The translations under genes were made by a program, and so were the position numbers. DNA of 64,000 nucleotides from Pseudoxanthomonas sp. PXM01 (GTDB lineage: Bacteria > Pseudomonadota > Gammaproteobacteria > Xanthomonadales > Xanthomonadaceae): the NCBI RefSeq assembly GCF_014851815.1, contig NZ_JACVAJ010000002.1, positions 1,178,001-1,242,000 on the forward strand. Direction: 5' to 3'. The number at the start of each line of letters is the position of its first letter. Within the stretch, counting starts at the first letter, position 1. The notes below the pieces were generated by a model. The model saw only the letters and a program-made list of their open reading frames with translations, ran no database searches and was not told the DNA's origin. Shown here piece after piece: positions 51,448 through 62,451 of the stretch.

Positions 51448-52191
51448 ATGAAGACCGTCCTGATCACCGGCTGCTCGTCCGGCTACGGCCTGGAAACCGC
51501 CCGCCACTTCCTCGCACAGGGCTGGAACGTGATCGCCACCCAGCGCCAGCCTCGCGAAGACCTGCTGCCCGCCTCACCCCGTCTGCGCCTGCTGGCACTG
51601 GACGTCACCCGTCCCGACAGCATCGCGCAGGCGATGGCCGCCGCCGGCCCCATCGACGTGCTGGTCAACAACGCCGGCATCGGCCTGTTCGGCGCGTTCG
51701 AAGCCACGCCGATGGCGACCGTGCGCGAGGTGTTCGAGACCAACACCTTCGGCACGATGGCGATGTGCCAGGCGGTGATCCCGCAGTTCCGCGAACGCCG
51801 CGCCGGCGTGATCGTCAACGTCACCTCCAGTGCCACGCTAGCGCCGTTCCCGCTGGTCGCCGCGTACACCGCGAGCAAGACGGCGGTCGAGGGTTTCACC
51901 GCTTCGCTGCGCCATGAACTCGATGCCTTCGACGTGCGCGTCGCACTGGTGGAGCCCGGCTACGGTCCGTCCACGCGGTTCACCGCCAATGGCCAGCAGC
52001 GCATGCAGGGCCTCATCCCCGAGCCTTACCAGCCGTTCGCGCACAGCGTCTTCGCCGGGCTCGGCCGCAACACCGCGGTGACGATGGAAACCGATGTCGC
52101 CGAAGGCGTGTGGCGTGCGGTCCACGACAGCGACGGACAGCTGCATTTCCCCTCCGGTGCGGACGCGGTCGCGCTGGCGGCGCGGCGCTAG
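51448..52191 (+). CDS. short-chain dehydrogenase/reductase
   Basis: 247 residues of a classical SDR: cofactor motif TGCSSGYGLETAR, NNAGIG, Ser in VNVTSSATLAPF, and YTASKTAVEGF with catalytic Tyr-x3-Lys. The Arg after the first beta strand (ATQRQPR) suggests NADP(H). Substrate unknown. Context with an AraC regulator and oxidative-stress genes suggests reduction of a reactive carbonyl, but this is inference. Confidence 0.92.
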   Translation: MKTVLITGCSSGYGLETARHFLAQGWNVIATQRQPREDLLPASPRLRLLALDVTRPDSIAQAMAAAGPIDVLVNNAGIGLFGAFEATPMATVREVFETNTFGTMAMCQAVIPQFRERRAGVIVNVTSSATLAPFPLVAAYTASKTAVEGFTASLRHELDAFDVRVALVEPGYGPSTRFTANGQQRMQGLIPEPYQPFAHSVFAGLGRNTAVTMETDVAEGVWRAVHDSDGQLHFPSGADAVALAARR

Positions 52192-52211
52192 CGCGCAGTG
52201 CGAGGGTCGAT

Positions 52212-53210
52212 TTATGCCGGGAAGCGGATCGGTGATGCGTCGCGCCACGCCAGCACCAGCGTACTGCCGAGCGTCGGCGGTGGCGCTACGCCGAGATCCA
52301 CGTCGATGCCGCTGCCATCCGGCAATTGCACGCGGCCTTCGAAATGCGGGCCGCGGAAGCTCACCGCGGTCAGCACGCCGCGCAGTTGCCCGTCCGGATC
52401 CGGACGCAGATCGCCGGGCCGCAGCAGCACCTCACCGTCGCCGGCATCCAGCACGGATGCCGGCACCAGCAGGCCGCGCCCGATGAAGCTGGCGACGTCC
52501 CGGTGAGCAGGCTGCCGATAGAGCTGTTCGGGCCGATCCCATTGCAGTAATCGTCCCTGTGCCATCACGCCGACACGATCGGCCATCGCGAACGCTTCTG
52601 CCTGATCGTGGGTGACGAGCAGCGAGGTCGTGCCGGCGGCCTTGAGCAATCCGCGCAGCTCAGCGGCCAGGCGCCCTCGCGTCTGCACATCGAGGCTGGA
52701 GAACGGCTCATCCAGCAGCAGCAGCGACGGTCGCGGGGCCAAGGCGCGCGCGAGCGCGACGCGCTGCTGCTGCCCGCCGGAGAGTTCATGCGGATACGTG
52801 CGCGCCGCGTCCGGCAGGCCGACCAGCTCCAGCATCTCGCGCACGCGCGCATCGCGCTCGACCGCACCCAGCGCCCGCAGACCGAAGCCGACATTGCCCG
52901 CGACATCCAGATGCGGGAACAGTGCGTAGTCCTGGAACATCATGCCGATCCGCCGCCGTTCGGGCGGCACCGCATCGCCCGGCGATGCCAGCACGCGCCC
53001 ATCGAGCACGATGCGACCCGCCTGCACCGGCTCGAAGCCGGCGACCGCGCGCAACGTGGTGGTCTTGCCGCACCCTGATTCACCGAGCAGCGCGCCGATC
53101 TCGCCGCGCTGCAGGCGCAGCGACAGACCGTGCACCACCGCACGCCATCCGGCCGGGCCGGGATAACCGACCACCAGATCCTCCGCTACGAGCCAGTCGT
53201 TCTGCGTCAT
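52212..53210 (-). CDS. fbpC: ferric iron ABC transporter, ATP-binding protein
   Basis: 332 residues. Walker A LLGESGCGKTTTLR, Q loop MMFQDYALFPHLDV, signature ELSGGQQQRVALARA, Walker B LLLLDEPFSSLD and H loop LLVTHDQAEAFAMAD. The C-terminal ~90 residues form a TOBE-like regulatory domain as in FbpC/AfuC. Its ATG overlaps the stop of the permease gene. It powers uptake of ferric iron from the periplasm. Confidence 0.88.
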   Translation of the reverse strand: MTQNDWLVAEDLVVGYPGPAGWRAVVHGLSLRLQRGEIGALLGESGCGKTTTLRAVAGFEPVQAGRIVLDGRVLASPGDAVPPERRRIGMMFQDYALFPHLDVAGNVGFGLRALGAVERDARVREMLELVGLPDAARTYPHELSGGQQQRVALARALAPRPSLLLLDEPFSSLDVQTRGRLAAELRGLLKAAGTTSLLVTHDQAEAFAMADRVGVMAQGRLLQWDRPEQLYRQPAHRDVASFIGRGLLVPASVLDAGDGEVLLRPGDLRPDPDGQLRGVLTAVSFRGPHFEGRVQLPDGSGIDVDLGVAPPPTLGSTLVLAWRDASPIRFPA

Positions 53211-54868
53211 GCGACGTGATGCCTCCCCATGCGATGGCCAGCGCGCGCCAGCAGGATCACCGGCAGCAGGCCCGCCAGCACGATCAATAGCGCCGCAATC
53301 GCGCCTTCCTCATACGTGCCGCGCGCGGCGTCGGCGTACAGCCACGTCGCCAGCGTATCGAAACCCAGCGGCCGCAGCAGCAGCGTGGCGGGCAGTTCCT
53401 TCATGACGTCGATGAACACCAGCAGCGCCGCGGCGGCCAGCGCAGGCCGCAACAGCGGCAGATGCACCTGGCGCAGCGTGGCCGACGAAGTCCTGCCCAG
53501 GCTGCGTGCGGCATCGTCCATCGACGTGGGAATGCGCTCGAACCCAGCCTCGAGATTGCCGATGGCGATCGTCAGGAAGCGCAGCGTGTATGCGAGGACC
53601 AGGGCCGCCATCGACCCCATCAGCCAGAGTTGCGGCGCGATGCCGAACGTTGACAGCACACGGGAAAGACCGGCGTCGAACATCGCAAACGGCACCAGCA
53701 ACCCGAGCGCCAGCACCGTGCCCGGCACCGCATAGCCGAGGCTGGCCGCACGCACACTGGCGGTCTCCAGCGCGGGCCTGCGCCGTGCACGCGCAAGCCG
53801 CAGCGCCCACACCACGACCAGCGCGGCGATCAGCGCCGCCAGCGTCGCGAGCACCGCCACCGTCAGCGTGTTCCACAGGCTGTCCATCAGCTGCGCCGAC
53901 ACGCCTTCGCGCCGCCAGCGCGCCCATGCGCTGGCGGTCAAGTGACCGAACGGCAGGATGAAGCCCACCAGCACCGGCAGCAGCGTCGCGACGAACGCCG
54001 CCAGTGCCTTCACGCCGTGCAGCCGCTCCGGTCGCATCGGTTGCGGCCGGCGTTGCGCGGCATAACGTTGCCGACGCCGGCCATACCGTTCCAGTGCGAT
54101 CAGCGCCAGCACGATCACCAGCATGCCGAGCGCGATCTGCGCGGCGCCGGCCAGGTCGCTGCGCGAGATCCACGTGGTGTAGATCGACACGGTCAGCGTC
54201 TGCACGCCGAGGAATTCCGACGCCCCGATATCGTTGAGCGCTTCGAGTAGCGCCAGCACCATGCCCACCGCGATCGCCGGCCGTGCCAGCGGCAGTGCCA
54301 CGCGATGGAACAGCGCCGCGGATGGCGTGCCCAACGACCGCGCCGCCTCCAGCAGCGCGCCGGCCTGGGTCATGAACATCGCCCGCGTAGTGAGGTAGAC
54401 GTACGGATACAGCACGGCCCCGAGCAGCACGATGCAGCCCACCAGCGAGCGCGCATCGGGCAGGCGGAGATCGCGCGGATCGTCGATGCCGAGCAGCGCG
54501 CGCAGGGCGCCGTGCAGCGGCCCCAGCGGATGCAGCAGGTCGAGATAGACGTACGCCACGATGTAGGTGGGCACCGCCAGTGGCAGCAGCAGCGCCCACG
54601 CCATGGTACGGCGGCCGGGGAACTCGAAGGCGGTGACCAGCCACGCGGTGCCCGTGCCCACGACGCCGACGATCAGGCCCACGCCCGCCAGCACCAGCAG
54701 CGTGTTGAGGCCCGCGCGCGGCAGCACGTGTTCGGCCAGGTGTGCCCACTGGCCGACACTGCCGCCCGCGGCCTGCCATGCGAGTGCCAACAGGGGCGCG
54801 ACCGCGACCAGCCCGATGCCGGTCGCGGTGATCCGCCATCCCGCGGTCAGACCGGGGACCTGCCGCAT
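53207..54868 (-). CDS. fbpB: ferric iron ABC transporter, permease
   Basis: 553 residues with ~12 membrane segments in two related halves, each carrying the EAA-type cytoplasmic loop (EAARSLGTPSAALFHRVALP; DDAARSLGRTSSATLRQVHLP), as in fused FbpB/SfuB permeases. It starts ~10 bases after the binding-protein stop and overlaps fbpC by 4 bases. Confidence 0.9.
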   Translation of the reverse strand: MRQVPGLTAGWRITATGIGLVAVAPLLALAWQAAGGSVGQWAHLAEHVLPRAGLNTLLVLAGVGLIVGVVGTGTAWLVTAFEFPGRRTMAWALLLPLAVPTYIVAYVYLDLLHPLGPLHGALRALLGIDDPRDLRLPDARSLVGCIVLLGAVLYPYVYLTTRAMFMTQAGALLEAARSLGTPSAALFHRVALPLARPAIAVGMVLALLEALNDIGASEFLGVQTLTVSIYTTWISRSDLAGAAQIALGMLVIVLALIALERYGRRRQRYAAQRRPQPMRPERLHGVKALAAFVATLLPVLVGFILPFGHLTASAWARWRREGVSAQLMDSLWNTLTVAVLATLAALIAALVVVWALRLARARRRPALETASVRAASLGYAVPGTVLALGLLVPFAMFDAGLSRVLSTFGIAPQLWLMGSMAALVLAYTLRFLTIAIGNLEAGFERIPTSMDDAARSLGRTSSATLRQVHLPLLRPALAAAALLVFIDVMKELPATLLLRPLGFDTLATWLYADAARGTYEEGAIAALLIVLAGLLPVILLARAGHRMGRHHVA

Positions 54869-54878
54869 GCGGCGTGCC

Positions 54879-55991
54879 TCAGTTGTCGAAGCCCACGCGA
54901 TCGACCAGTTCGCTGGCCTTCTTGCGCTGCGCGACGACCTGCTGCAGCGGCAGCGGATCGCTGGTCAGTTCACCGAAGCTGGCGACGACCGGATCCAGTT
55001 CCACGCCCGCCTTCACCGGGTACTCGTAGTTGGCCTTCGCATACAGGCTCTGCGCCTCGTCCGAAACCAGGTACTCCAGCAGCTTCACCGCGTTGTCGCG
55101 GTTCGGCGAGAACTTCGCCACCGAGGCGCCACTGATGTTGACGTGGGTGCCGGTCGGATTGGCCGACGCGAACACCGGACGCACCACCTGGATCGCATCG
55201 CCCCACTGGCGCTGCTCGGAGCCTTCGTCGCTGTTCTTCATGCGGCCGACGTAGTACGCATTGGCGATGCCGATGTCGCAGATGCCGCCGAGGATGTCGC
55301 GCGCCACTTCGCGGTCGCCGCCGGCGGCCTTGCGCGCCAGGTTGGCCTTCACGCCGCGCAGCCACTGCTCGGTCGCGGGCTCGCCGTTGTGGGCGATCAT
55401 CGCGGCGATCAGGCTGACGTTGTACGGATGCTGGCCGGAGCGGATGCACACCTTGCCCTTCCATTCCGGCTTGGCGAGGTCTTCGTAGGCGAAGCCGGCC
55501 AGCGACAGGTCCTTGCGCGCGTACAGCACGCGGTCGCGCAGCGACAGCGCGAACCACTGGCCATCGGCTGCGCGCAGGTGCGCCGGAATCGCGGCATTGA
55601 GTGCCTCGGATTCGACCGGCTGCGTGTGGCCGCCGTCGACCAGCTCGATCAGGTTGCCGCTGTCGACCGTCATCAGCACGTCGGCCGGCGAACGCTCGCC
55701 CTCCGCGCGCAGGCGCTCGGGCAGGCCATCCTTCACGAACACCGTGTTGACCTTGGTGCCGGTCTGCGCGGTGAACGCATCGAGCAGCGGTTGTACCAGC
55801 GCCGGCTCGCGCGTGGTGTAGAGATTCAGTTCGCCACCGCCCGCGGCAGGTGCCGGCGCGGCCGCAGTGGGTTCACTGGCAGGGGCCTGTGGCTTGCAGG
55901 CGGCGAGCAGGACAAGCAGGCCGCCGGCGGCAGCGAGCTTGCAGGTACGCGCCATCAAGGACGCAGGGACACGGTGCGCAACAGGACGCAT
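54879..55991 (-). CDS. fbpA: ferric iron ABC transporter, substrate-binding lipoprotein
   Basis: 370 residues, or 358 if it begins at the ATG at 55955. Lipoprotein signal LAAAGGLLVLLAACKPQ, Pro/Ala linker, then a class II periplasmic binding fold: LNLYTTREPALVQPLLDAF start, DVLMTVDSGNLIEL, VCIRSGQHPYNVSLI and the paired tyrosines in DIGIANAYYVGRMK that coordinate Fe(III) in FbpA/FutA. First gene of fbpABC. Regulation by Fur would be expected, but I did not find a clear Fur box in the ~250 bases upstream. Confidence 0.9.
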   Translation of the reverse strand: MRPVAHRVPASLMARTCKLAAAGGLLVLLAACKPQAPASEPTAAAPAPAAGGGELNLYTTREPALVQPLLDAFTAQTGTKVNTVFVKDGLPERLRAEGERSPADVLMTVDSGNLIELVDGGHTQPVESEALNAAIPAHLRAADGQWFALSLRDRVLYARKDLSLAGFAYEDLAKPEWKGKVCIRSGQHPYNVSLIAAMIAHNGEPATEQWLRGVKANLARKAAGGDREVARDILGGICDIGIANAYYVGRMKNSDEGSEQRQWGDAIQVVRPVFASANPTGTHVNISGASVAKFSPNRDNAVKLLEYLVSDEAQSLYAKANYEYPVKAGVELDPVVASFGELTSDPLPLQQVVAQRKKASELVDRVGFDN

Positions 55992-56248
55992 GGGTTCTCC
56001 TAGGTGATTGAGTGGAGCGCTCTGGCGTAGCCGTCTGCGGGCTTGAGCGACGAGGCGATACTACGGGGTGAACAGGCGATGCCGCCACCTTCCTCCCTCG
56101 CTCTTTGGTCCTATGCCGCCGCATCGACGCGCAGAAATCGTGCGTCCAGCGCGAAAAACTGAATGGGAATTCAGGTTGGCAGCATCGCGTCGGAGGGAAG
56201 AATTTCGCGCATGCGATGATCGACCTTCCTCCGCTACCGCATGACTGT

Positions 56249-57784
56249 ATGGAATGGCTCTCCGACCCGACCATCTGGATGGGTCTGGCTACGCTGGTGG
56301 TGCTCGAGATCATCCTCGGCATCGACAACCTCGTCTTCATCGCCATTCTGGCGGACAAGCTCCCTCCCCATCAGCGGGACAAGGCGCGCCTGATCGGTTT
56401 GAGCCTGGCGCTGCTGATGCGGCTGGGCCTGCTGGCGACACTCTCATGGATCATGCGGCTGACAGCGCCGCTGTTCTCCGTTTTCGAACACGCCTTCTCC
56501 GGTCGCGACCTCATCCTGCTGGTCGGCGGCCTGTTCCTGCTGTTCAAGGCCACCATGGAACTGCACGAGCGCCTGGAAGGCCGTGCGCACGAGGCCGGCG
56601 GCAACAAGGTCTACGCGAGCTTCGGCCTGGTGGTCACGCAGATCGTCATCCTCGATGCGGTGTTCTCGCTCGACTCGGTGATCACGGCCGTCGGCATGGT
56701 CGACGAACTCGGCGTGATGTTCGCGGCGGTGATCATCGCGATGGTCGTGATGATGATCGCGAGCAAGCCGTTGACCAGCTTCGTCAACCGCCATCCCACG
56801 GTGGTCGTGCTGTGCCTGGGCTTCCTGCTGATGATCGGTTTCAGCCTCGTGGCCGAAGGCCTGGGCTTCAAGATCCCGAAGGGCTACCTGTACGCGGCCA
56901 TCGTGTTCTCGATCCTGATCGAAGCCTTCAACCAGTGGTCGCGCTTCAACCGCGAGAAGCACGCCAAGCGCCTGCCGTTCCGCCAGCGCACCGCCAATGC
57001 GGTGCTCACGCTGCTCGGCTCGCGTCCGTCGACCGACGCCGGCAGCGAACCGTCTGGCGAGGAGACGAGGGAAGAGCCCGGCCTGGAAGCCGTCGAGCAC
57101 GACATGATCCGCAGCGTGCTGACGCTGGCCGACCGCTCCGTGGCCAGCGTCATGACCGTGCGCACCGACATCCAGTGGATCGACGCGCGCAAGGGCGCTG
57201 AGCATGCGGCCGAACGCCTGGTGCAGTCGCCGCACACGCGCCTGCTGGTCGGCGATGGCGAACTCGACAACCTGCAGGGCGTGGTGCAGAGCCGTGACCT
57301 GCTCGCCGGCCTGCTCGCGGGCCGGCCGATGGTGCTGTCGGAGCATCTGCGCGAACCGCTGACGCTGCCGGAGGGCACGACGGCACTGAAGGCGCTGGAA
57401 CGGATCAAGGAACACGCGATCCCGCTGGCCGTCGTGGTCGACGAATACGGCAGCATCGAAGGCATCGTCACCGCCAACGACCTGCTCGCCGCCATCGCGG
57501 GCGACCTGGCCGATACGCGCGATGCCGACTACGGCGTCGTGCAGGCGGAGGATGGCTGGATCGTCGATGCCTCCATGTCGATGGAGGACATCGAGCGCAC
57601 GACCGGCGTCGCGCTGGAACGGCATCCGTCGTATGTCAGCCTGTCGGGACTGGTGCTGCACGCACTGGAACGCCTGCCGGCGGCCGGCGATACCGTTCGC
57701 ACGGGCGCCTGGACCGTGGAAGTGCTGACGCTGGAGCGTCGCCGGGTAGGCAAGGCGAAGCTGCTGCCGGCGGGGCCCGCCTAG
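56249..57784 (+). CDS. TerC-family membrane protein with CBS and CorC_HlyC domains
   Basis: 511 residues. Seven-helix TerC domain (~1-235: [20 protein letters not shown] with the acidic metal-ligand positions, [19 protein letters not shown]). Then a linker, two CBS motifs (~290-410: [39 protein letters not shown]) and a CorC/HlyC transporter-associated domain. Same layout as E. coli YoaE/YegH. TerC-type proteins are tied to metal (Mn) export and supply to secreted proteins. ATG 56249 places the first helix correctly. Convergent with napC. Confidence 0.9.
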   Translation: MEWLSDPTIWMGLATLVVLEIILGIDNLVFIAILADKLPPHQRDKARLIGLSLALLMRLGLLATLSWIMRLTAPLFSVFEHAFSGRDLILLVGGLFLLFKATMELHERLEGRAHEAGGNKVYASFGLVVTQIVILDAVFSLDSVITAVGMVDELGVMFAAVIIAMVVMMIASKPLTSFVNRHPTVVVLCLGFLLMIGFSLVAEGLGFKIPKGYLYAAIVFSILIEAFNQWSRFNREKHAKRLPFRQRTANAVLTLLGSRPSTDAGSEPSGEETREEPGLEAVEHDMIRSVLTLADRSVASVMTVRTDIQWIDARKGAEHAAERLVQSPHTRLLVGDGELDNLQGVVQSRDLLAGLLAGRPMVLSEHLREPLTLPEGTTALKALERIKEHAIPLAVVVDEYGSIEGIVTANDLLAAIAGDLADTRDADYGVVQAEDGWIVDASMSMEDIERTTGVALERHPSYVSLSGLVLHALERLPAAGDTVRTGAWTVEVLTLERRRVGKAKLLPAGPA

Positions 57785-57791
57785 CGGAGGC

Positions 57792-58391
57792 TCATCCCTG
57801 CGGCACGCCCGTCATGTCCGGCAGATGATGGGCGACGCCCTTGTGGCAGTCGATGCAGGTCTTCTTGCCGGTGCCGAGCCACAGCTTGTGGACCTGCGCG
57901 GCGCGCGACCCCTGCCGGGTCAGGTCCATCGAATCGTAATCGTGGCAGTTGCGGCACTCCAGCGAATCGTTGGCCTTCAGCCGGTTCCATTCGTGCGTGG
58001 CCAGGATCAGGCGCTCGTCGAGGAACTTCTCGCGCGTGTTGATCGTGCCGAAGATCTTGCCCCACACTTCCTTGGACGCCTGCATCTTGCGCGCGATCTT
58101 GTCGGTCCAGTTGTGGGGCACGTGGCAGTCGGGGCACGTCGCACGCACGCCCGAGCGGTTGCTGTAGTGGATGGTGGTTTTCAGTTCCTCGAACACGTTG
58201 TCCTGCATCTCGTGGCAGCTGGTGCAGAACGCCTCGGTGTTGGTGGCTTCCAATGCCGTGTTGAAGCCGCCCCAGAAGATCACGCCCGCCAGGAACCCCG
58301 CCACCGTCAGGAAACCCAGGCTGTAATGCCGGCTGGGCAATCGCAACGTACGCCAGAACGCCAGCCCTTCCCGCTTCATCCGTGACCACAT
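57792..58391 (-). CDS. napC: tetraheme cytochrome c NapC
   Basis: 199 residues with one N-terminal membrane anchor ([20 protein letters not shown]) and four heme sites: CTSCH, CPDCH, CRNCH and CIDCH. Passes electrons from the quinol pool to NapAB in the periplasm. Last gene of the napEFDABC operon. Confidence 0.95.
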   Translation of the reverse strand: MWSRMKREGLAFWRTLRLPSRHYSLGFLTVAGFLAGVIFWGGFNTALEATNTEAFCTSCHEMQDNVFEELKTTIHYSNRSGVRATCPDCHVPHNWTDKIARKMQASKEVWGKIFGTINTREKFLDERLILATHEWNRLKANDSLECRNCHDYDSMDLTRQGSRAAQVHKLWLGTGKKTCIDCHKGVAHHLPDMTGVPQG

Positions 58392-58394
58392 GGG

Positions 58395-58952
58395 CTACTC
58401 CTTCGCCGTCGGCGGCGTCGACAGCACGCTGTCGATGTCGCGGAACTGGTTGGCGACCAGCACCGGCGCGTCGGTCTGCACCACGTGGCACTGGTTGCAG
58501 AAGTAGCGGCGCGGCGAGATCGTCGCCAGGAACTGGTCGTCGCGGTCCATGTAGTGCGTCACGCTGACCGGCGGCGCCTGGAACGTCGCCGCGTTCGCGC
58601 GCGCATGGCACAGCATGCACCGGTTGCTGTTCTTGTCGACCTGGTAGCCGTCGATGGCGTGCGGGATGGTCGGCGGCTGCATCGGATAGGCGCGCGCGCG
58701 TTTCAGGTCGGCGTTCTCCACGTGCGCCATCGGTGGCGGATGGCCTTCCTGGTCGATCGGCACGCCGCGGCGTATCGCATCGATCTGACCGGCGCCCGGC
58801 ACGAACACTGCGCGCGCGTCCACCGGCGTGGAAGCCACCGGCACCGGCGTCTCGTGTTTCGCCGGTCGCCCCACCATCCAGCCCGCCACGAACACCAGTG
58901 CCATCAGCGCCACTGTCAGTCCCACCGCGATCCAGAGATGCTTGTTGCGCAT
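58395..58952 (-). CDS. napB: periplasmic nitrate reductase diheme subunit NapB
   Basis: 185 residues from ATG 58952, preceded by AGGAGG. Signal anchor (WIAVGLTVALMALVFVAGW), two heme motifs CMLCH and CNQCH. Its stop is 3 bases before the napC start. Electron-transfer partner of NapA. Confidence 0.95.
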   Translation of the reverse strand: MRNKHLWIAVGLTVALMALVFVAGWMVGRPAKHETPVPVASTPVDARAVFVPGAGQIDAIRRGVPIDQEGHPPPMAHVENADLKRARAYPMQPPTIPHAIDGYQVDKNSNRCMLCHARANAATFQAPPVSVTHYMDRDDQFLATISPRRYFCNQCHVVQTDAPVLVANQFRDIDSVLSTPPTAKE

Positions 58953-58962
58953 GACGAGCCTC

Positions 58963-61455
58963 CTAGGCGGCGACGACCTTGACGGCGCACTTCTTGTAGT
59001 CGGTCTGCTTGGAGATCGGGTCCGTCGCATCCAGCGTGACCTTGTTGATCAACTGTCCCGCGTCGAACCACGGCACGAAGACCACGCCCTTCGGCATGCG
59101 GTTGCGCCCGCGCGTTTCCACGCGCGAGCGCATCTCGCCACGCCGGGACGCGACGATGATCTCGTCGCCGCGCTTGAAGCCGCGCGCCTTCGCATCGTCG
59201 GGATTCATGAACACCACGGCCGCCGGGAACGCCTTGTACAGCTCCGGCACGCGCATCGTCATCGAGCCGGAATGCCAGTGCTCCAGCACGCGTCCGGTCA
59301 CCAGCCACAGGTCGAACTCCTCATCCGGCGATTCGGCCGGCGGCTCATACGGCAGTGCCCAGATCACCGCCCTGCCGTCCTTGTTGCCATAGAACTCGAA
59401 CCCCTTGCCGGCTTTCACGTAGGGATCGGTTCCTTCGCGGTAACGCCAGCGCGTCTCCTTGCCCTCGACGACCGGCCAACGCAGTCCGCGCGCCTTGTGG
59501 TAGTCGTCGAACGGGGCCAGGTCGTGGCCATGGCCGCGGCCGAACGCCGCGTACTCCTCGAACAGGCCCTTCTGCACGTAGAACCCGAACACCGCGGATT
59601 CGTCGTTCGCGTATCCGGCTTCGATCTCCGTGGTCGGAAACCGGTCCACGTTGCCGTTCCGGTACAGCACGTCGAACAGCGTCTTGCCCTTGTACTGCGG
59701 GTTGGCCGCCAGCAGTTCGGCCGGCCAGCATTCGTCGGTGGTGAAGCGCTTGGAGAATTCCATCAGCTGCCACAGGTCCGAGCGCGCCTCGCCCGGCGCC
59801 TTCACCAGCTGGTGCCAGAACTGCGTACGACGCTCGGCATTGCCGTAGGCGCCCTCCTTCTCGACCCACATCGCCGCCGGCAGGATCAAGTCGGCCGCCT
59901 GTGCGGTCACCGTGGGATAGGCGTCGGAAACGACGATGAAGTTGTCGGGATTGCGGTAGCCGGGCCAGGTTTCCTCGCGCAGGTTCGCCGCCGCCTGCAT
60001 GTTGTTGTTGACCATCACCCAGTACGCGTTGAGCTTGCCGTCCTTCAGCGCGCGGTTCTGCTCGACGGCGTGGTAACCGACCTTCGGATTGATGGTGCCG
60101 GGCGGCAGCTTCCAGATCTCTTCGGCGTGCTTCCGATGTTCGGGATTGGTCACCACCATGTCGGCCGGCAGGCGATGGCTGAACGTGCCCACCTCGCGCG
60201 CCGTGCCGCAGGCCGAGGGCTGGCCGGTCAGCGAGAACGGGCTGTTGCCCGGCGTGGCGATCTTCCCGGTCAGCAGGTGGATGTTGTAGACCATATTGTT
60301 GGCCCACGTACCGCGCGTGTGCTGGTTGAAGCCCATGGTCCAGAACGACATCACCTTGACCTTCGGATCGGCGTACAGCGCGGCCAGTTGCTCCAGCCAG
60401 CCGCGTTCCACGCCGGTCATCTCGACGGCCTTCTCCAGCGTGTACGGCGCGACGAACGCGGCGAAGTCCTCGAAGCTGATCGGTTGGCCGCCGTTGGGAT
60501 CCTTCGCGTTCTTCGCCTTGACCTCCAGCGGATGCTCCGGCCGAAGGCCATAGCCGATGTCGTCGTTGCCGCGCTTGAACGTGGTGTGCTTGCCGACGAA
60601 GTCCTGGTTCACCTTGCCGCTGCGGATGATGTGGTTGGCGATGTAGTTGAGGATCACCAGGTCGGTCTGCGGCTTGAACACGATCGGGACATCGGCCAGC
60701 TCGAAGCTGCGGTGCTCGAACGTCGACATCACCACGACCTTGACGTGCGGATGCGACAGCCGGCGGTCGGTCACCCGCGTCCACAGGATCGGATGCATCT
60801 CCGCCATGTTCGAGCCCCACAGCACGAACGCATCGGCGGCCTCGATGTCGTCGTAGCAGCCCATCGGTTCGTCCATGCCGAAGGTGCGCATGAAGCCGGT
60901 CACCGCCGACGCCATGCAATGGCGGGCATTCGGATCGATGTGGTTGCTGCGGAAGCCCGCCTTCATCAGCTTGTTGGCGGCGTAGCCCTCGAAGATCGTC
61001 CACTGGCCGGAGCCGAACATGCCGATGGCATCGCCGCCCTTGTCCTTCAGCACGCGCTTGAACTGCGCGGCCATCACGTCGAAGGCCTCGTCCCACTCCA
61101 CCGTGGTGAAGTCGCCGTCCTTCGCATACACGCCGCTCTTCTTGCGCAGCAACGGTTTCGCCAGCCGGTCGGCGCCGTACAGGATCTTCGACAGGAAGTA
61201 GCCCTTCACGCAGTTGATGCCGCGGTTGACCTCGGCATGCACGTCGCCGTGGGTGGCGACCACGCGCCCGTCCTTGACCGCGACGTTCACGCCGCAGCCG
61301 GTGCCGCAGTAGCGGCACGGTGCCTTGTCCCACTTCAGCGCGGTCAGGTCGCCTTCGGTGACGACGTTGCTGCCGCTGCCGGTCAACGGCAGGCCGGCCG
61401 CCGCAGCCGCCGTGGCCAGCGCGCTGTGGCGGATGAAGTCACGGCGTGTGCTCAT
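58963..61455 (-). CDS. napA: periplasmic nitrate reductase catalytic subunit NapA
   Basis: About 830 residues. Twin-arginine signal [20 protein letters not shown], [4Fe-4S] site [12 protein letters not shown] with the fourth Cys in GINCVKGYF, and Mo-bis-MGD binding segments ([21 protein letters not shown]-type region with the Cys ligand of Mo, [14 protein letters not shown]). Reduces nitrate to nitrite. Start at ATG 61455 has GGAG seven bases upstream and overlaps napD by 17 bases. Confidence 0.96.
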   Translation of the reverse strand: MSTRRDFIRHSALATAAAAAGLPLTGSGSNVVTEGDLTALKWDKAPCRYCGTGCGVNVAVKDGRVVATHGDVHAEVNRGINCVKGYFLSKILYGADRLAKPLLRKKSGVYAKDGDFTTVEWDEAFDVMAAQFKRVLKDKGGDAIGMFGSGQWTIFEGYAANKLMKAGFRSNHIDPNARHCMASAVTGFMRTFGMDEPMGCYDDIEAADAFVLWGSNMAEMHPILWTRVTDRRLSHPHVKVVVMSTFEHRSFELADVPIVFKPQTDLVILNYIANHIIRSGKVNQDFVGKHTTFKRGNDDIGYGLRPEHPLEVKAKNAKDPNGGQPISFEDFAAFVAPYTLEKAVEMTGVERGWLEQLAALYADPKVKVMSFWTMGFNQHTRGTWANNMVYNIHLLTGKIATPGNSPFSLTGQPSACGTAREVGTFSHRLPADMVVTNPEHRKHAEEIWKLPPGTINPKVGYHAVEQNRALKDGKLNAYWVMVNNNMQAAANLREETWPGYRNPDNFIVVSDAYPTVTAQAADLILPAAMWVEKEGAYGNAERRTQFWHQLVKAPGEARSDLWQLMEFSKRFTTDECWPAELLAANPQYKGKTLFDVLYRNGNVDRFPTTEIEAGYANDESAVFGFYVQKGLFEEYAAFGRGHGHDLAPFDDYHKARGLRWPVVEGKETRWRYREGTDPYVKAGKGFEFYGNKDGRAVIWALPYEPPAESPDEEFDLWLVTGRVLEHWHSGSMTMRVPELYKAFPAAVVFMNPDDAKARGFKRGDEIIVASRRGEMRSRVETRGRNRMPKGVVFVPWFDAGQLINKVTLDATDPISKQTDYKKCAVKVVAA

Positions 61456-61768
61456 GGGCATCTCCGGTCGCCGACACGATGGACAGGGAAGGAAGCGGCT
61501 CGTCGAGCGCATGCGCCGGTTCGGCGTGGTGGTAGACCAGCAGCACGTTCAGCACGCCGGGTACGGCCTGCAGCTGGTCCACGCGCTCCATCACCGCATG
61601 GCGGTCGGCGGACTCGCAGATCACCACGCTGCGCGTTTCACCGCGCAGTGCGAGATCGAGGTCGTCGTGCGCATCGATCATCGCGGCAAGTGCCCGTGCC
61701 GCACTGTCGCGGTGCTGGATGACGAAGCTGGCGATGTGGACATCGGCATCGGGGCGTTGGCGCGTCAT
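61439..61768 (-). CDS. napD: NapA maturation chaperone NapD
   Basis: 109 residues with a ferredoxin-like NapD fold ([35 protein letters not shown]). NapD binds the Tat signal of NapA and delays export until the cofactors are inserted. ATG overlaps the napF stop (ATGA). Confidence 0.9.
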   Translation of the reverse strand: MTRQRPDADVHIASFVIQHRDSAARALAAMIDAHDDLDLALRGETRSVVICESADRHAVMERVDQLQAVPGVLNVLLVYHHAEPAHALDEPLPSLSIVSATGDAHEHTP

Positions 61769-62277
61769 GCGATGGCCTCCATGGCCGGCGAGTGATGCAG
61801 GGAAAGGGCGTCGACGGGACAGGGGGCCACGCAGGCGCCGCAGCCCGTGCAGGCATCGACATCGATCACCGCGGCGCCGCGCGCCGCGGGCGGTACGCGG
61901 ATCGCGGAAGCGGGACAGACATCGCGGCAGCTGGCGCAGACCACACCGTGAGCGGAGAGGCAGGTGTCCGCGACCCGGGCGGACAGCGTCCAGGGTGGAT
62001 CGAGGGCCGGCAGGAAGGCGTCGCTGCCGCATGCGGCCGCGCAGTCGCCGCAGAAGGTGCATTCGCCGGCCTGCGCATCGAAGCGCGGAACACCATCGGC
62101 GTCGCGCACGAGGACCTGCGGCGGACAGGCGCGCACGCAGGCATCGCAGCGGGTACAGGCGGCGGAGAAATCGGGGTCAGACCTCGCCCACGGCGGTCGC
62201 AGGACGACGGCGTGCGGGACGGGCGCGGCGTAGCCGAACAGCAGGGCACGACGTGAGAGGGAGCGTGCGCTGTCCAT
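61765..62277 (-). CDS. napF: ferredoxin-type protein NapF
   Basis: 170 residues with four [4Fe-4S]-type cysteine clusters (CTRCDACVRACP, CTFCGDCAAAC, CASCRDVCP, CTGCGACVAPCP). NapF is thought to help load iron-sulfur clusters into NapA in the cytoplasm. The N-terminal Arg pair (SRRALLFGY) is typical. Confidence 0.93.
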   Translation of the reverse strand: MDSARSLSRRALLFGYAAPVPHAVVLRPPWARSDPDFSAACTRCDACVRACPPQVLVRDADGVPRFDAQAGECTFCGDCAAACGSDAFLPALDPPWTLSARVADTCLSAHGVVCASCRDVCPASAIRVPPAARGAAVIDVDACTGCGACVAPCPVDALSLHHSPAMEAIA

Positions 62278-62280
62278 CGC

Positions 62281-62451
62281 TCACGGCCGTGTCGGCGGAC
62301 CGGCGAACAGCAGTTGCCACATCCAGACGAGGAAGCCGTACCCCGCCACGATCAGCACCGCCATTAACGGGAAGATGACGGCCGTCAGCAGCAGGAACGC
62401 GGTGCGCTCCTGCTTCTTGCTCGCAACGACCGTTCCTTCGCTCTGCTCCAT
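62281..62451 (-). CDS. napE: NapE membrane subunit (56 aa)
   Basis: A short gene: MEQSEGTVVASKKQERTAFL, then one membrane helix LLTAVIFPLMAVLIVAGYGF and a tail VWMWQLLFAGPP. The KKxERxxFxxLxxxxFPxxxV pattern is that of NapE. It is the first gene of the operon; only 3 bases lie before the napF ATG. Role not established. Confidence 0.9.
   Translation of the reverse strand: MEQSEGTVVASKKQERTAFLLLTAVIFPLMAVLIVAGYGFLVWMWQLLFAGPPTRP

Noticed and set aside
53310-54839. 509-codon frame overlapping the FbpB permease
   Set aside because: Shadow frame of the permease without membrane segments; fbpB has the EAA loops.
55992-56248. Fur box for the iron transporter operon
   Set aside because: No sequence near the expected GATAATGATAATCATTATC pattern was found upstream of fbpA, so none was annotated.
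59345-61333. 662-codon open frame on the minus strand inside napA
   Set aside because: Out-of-frame shadow of NapA; high GC leaves few stops. NapA motifs are in the other frame.
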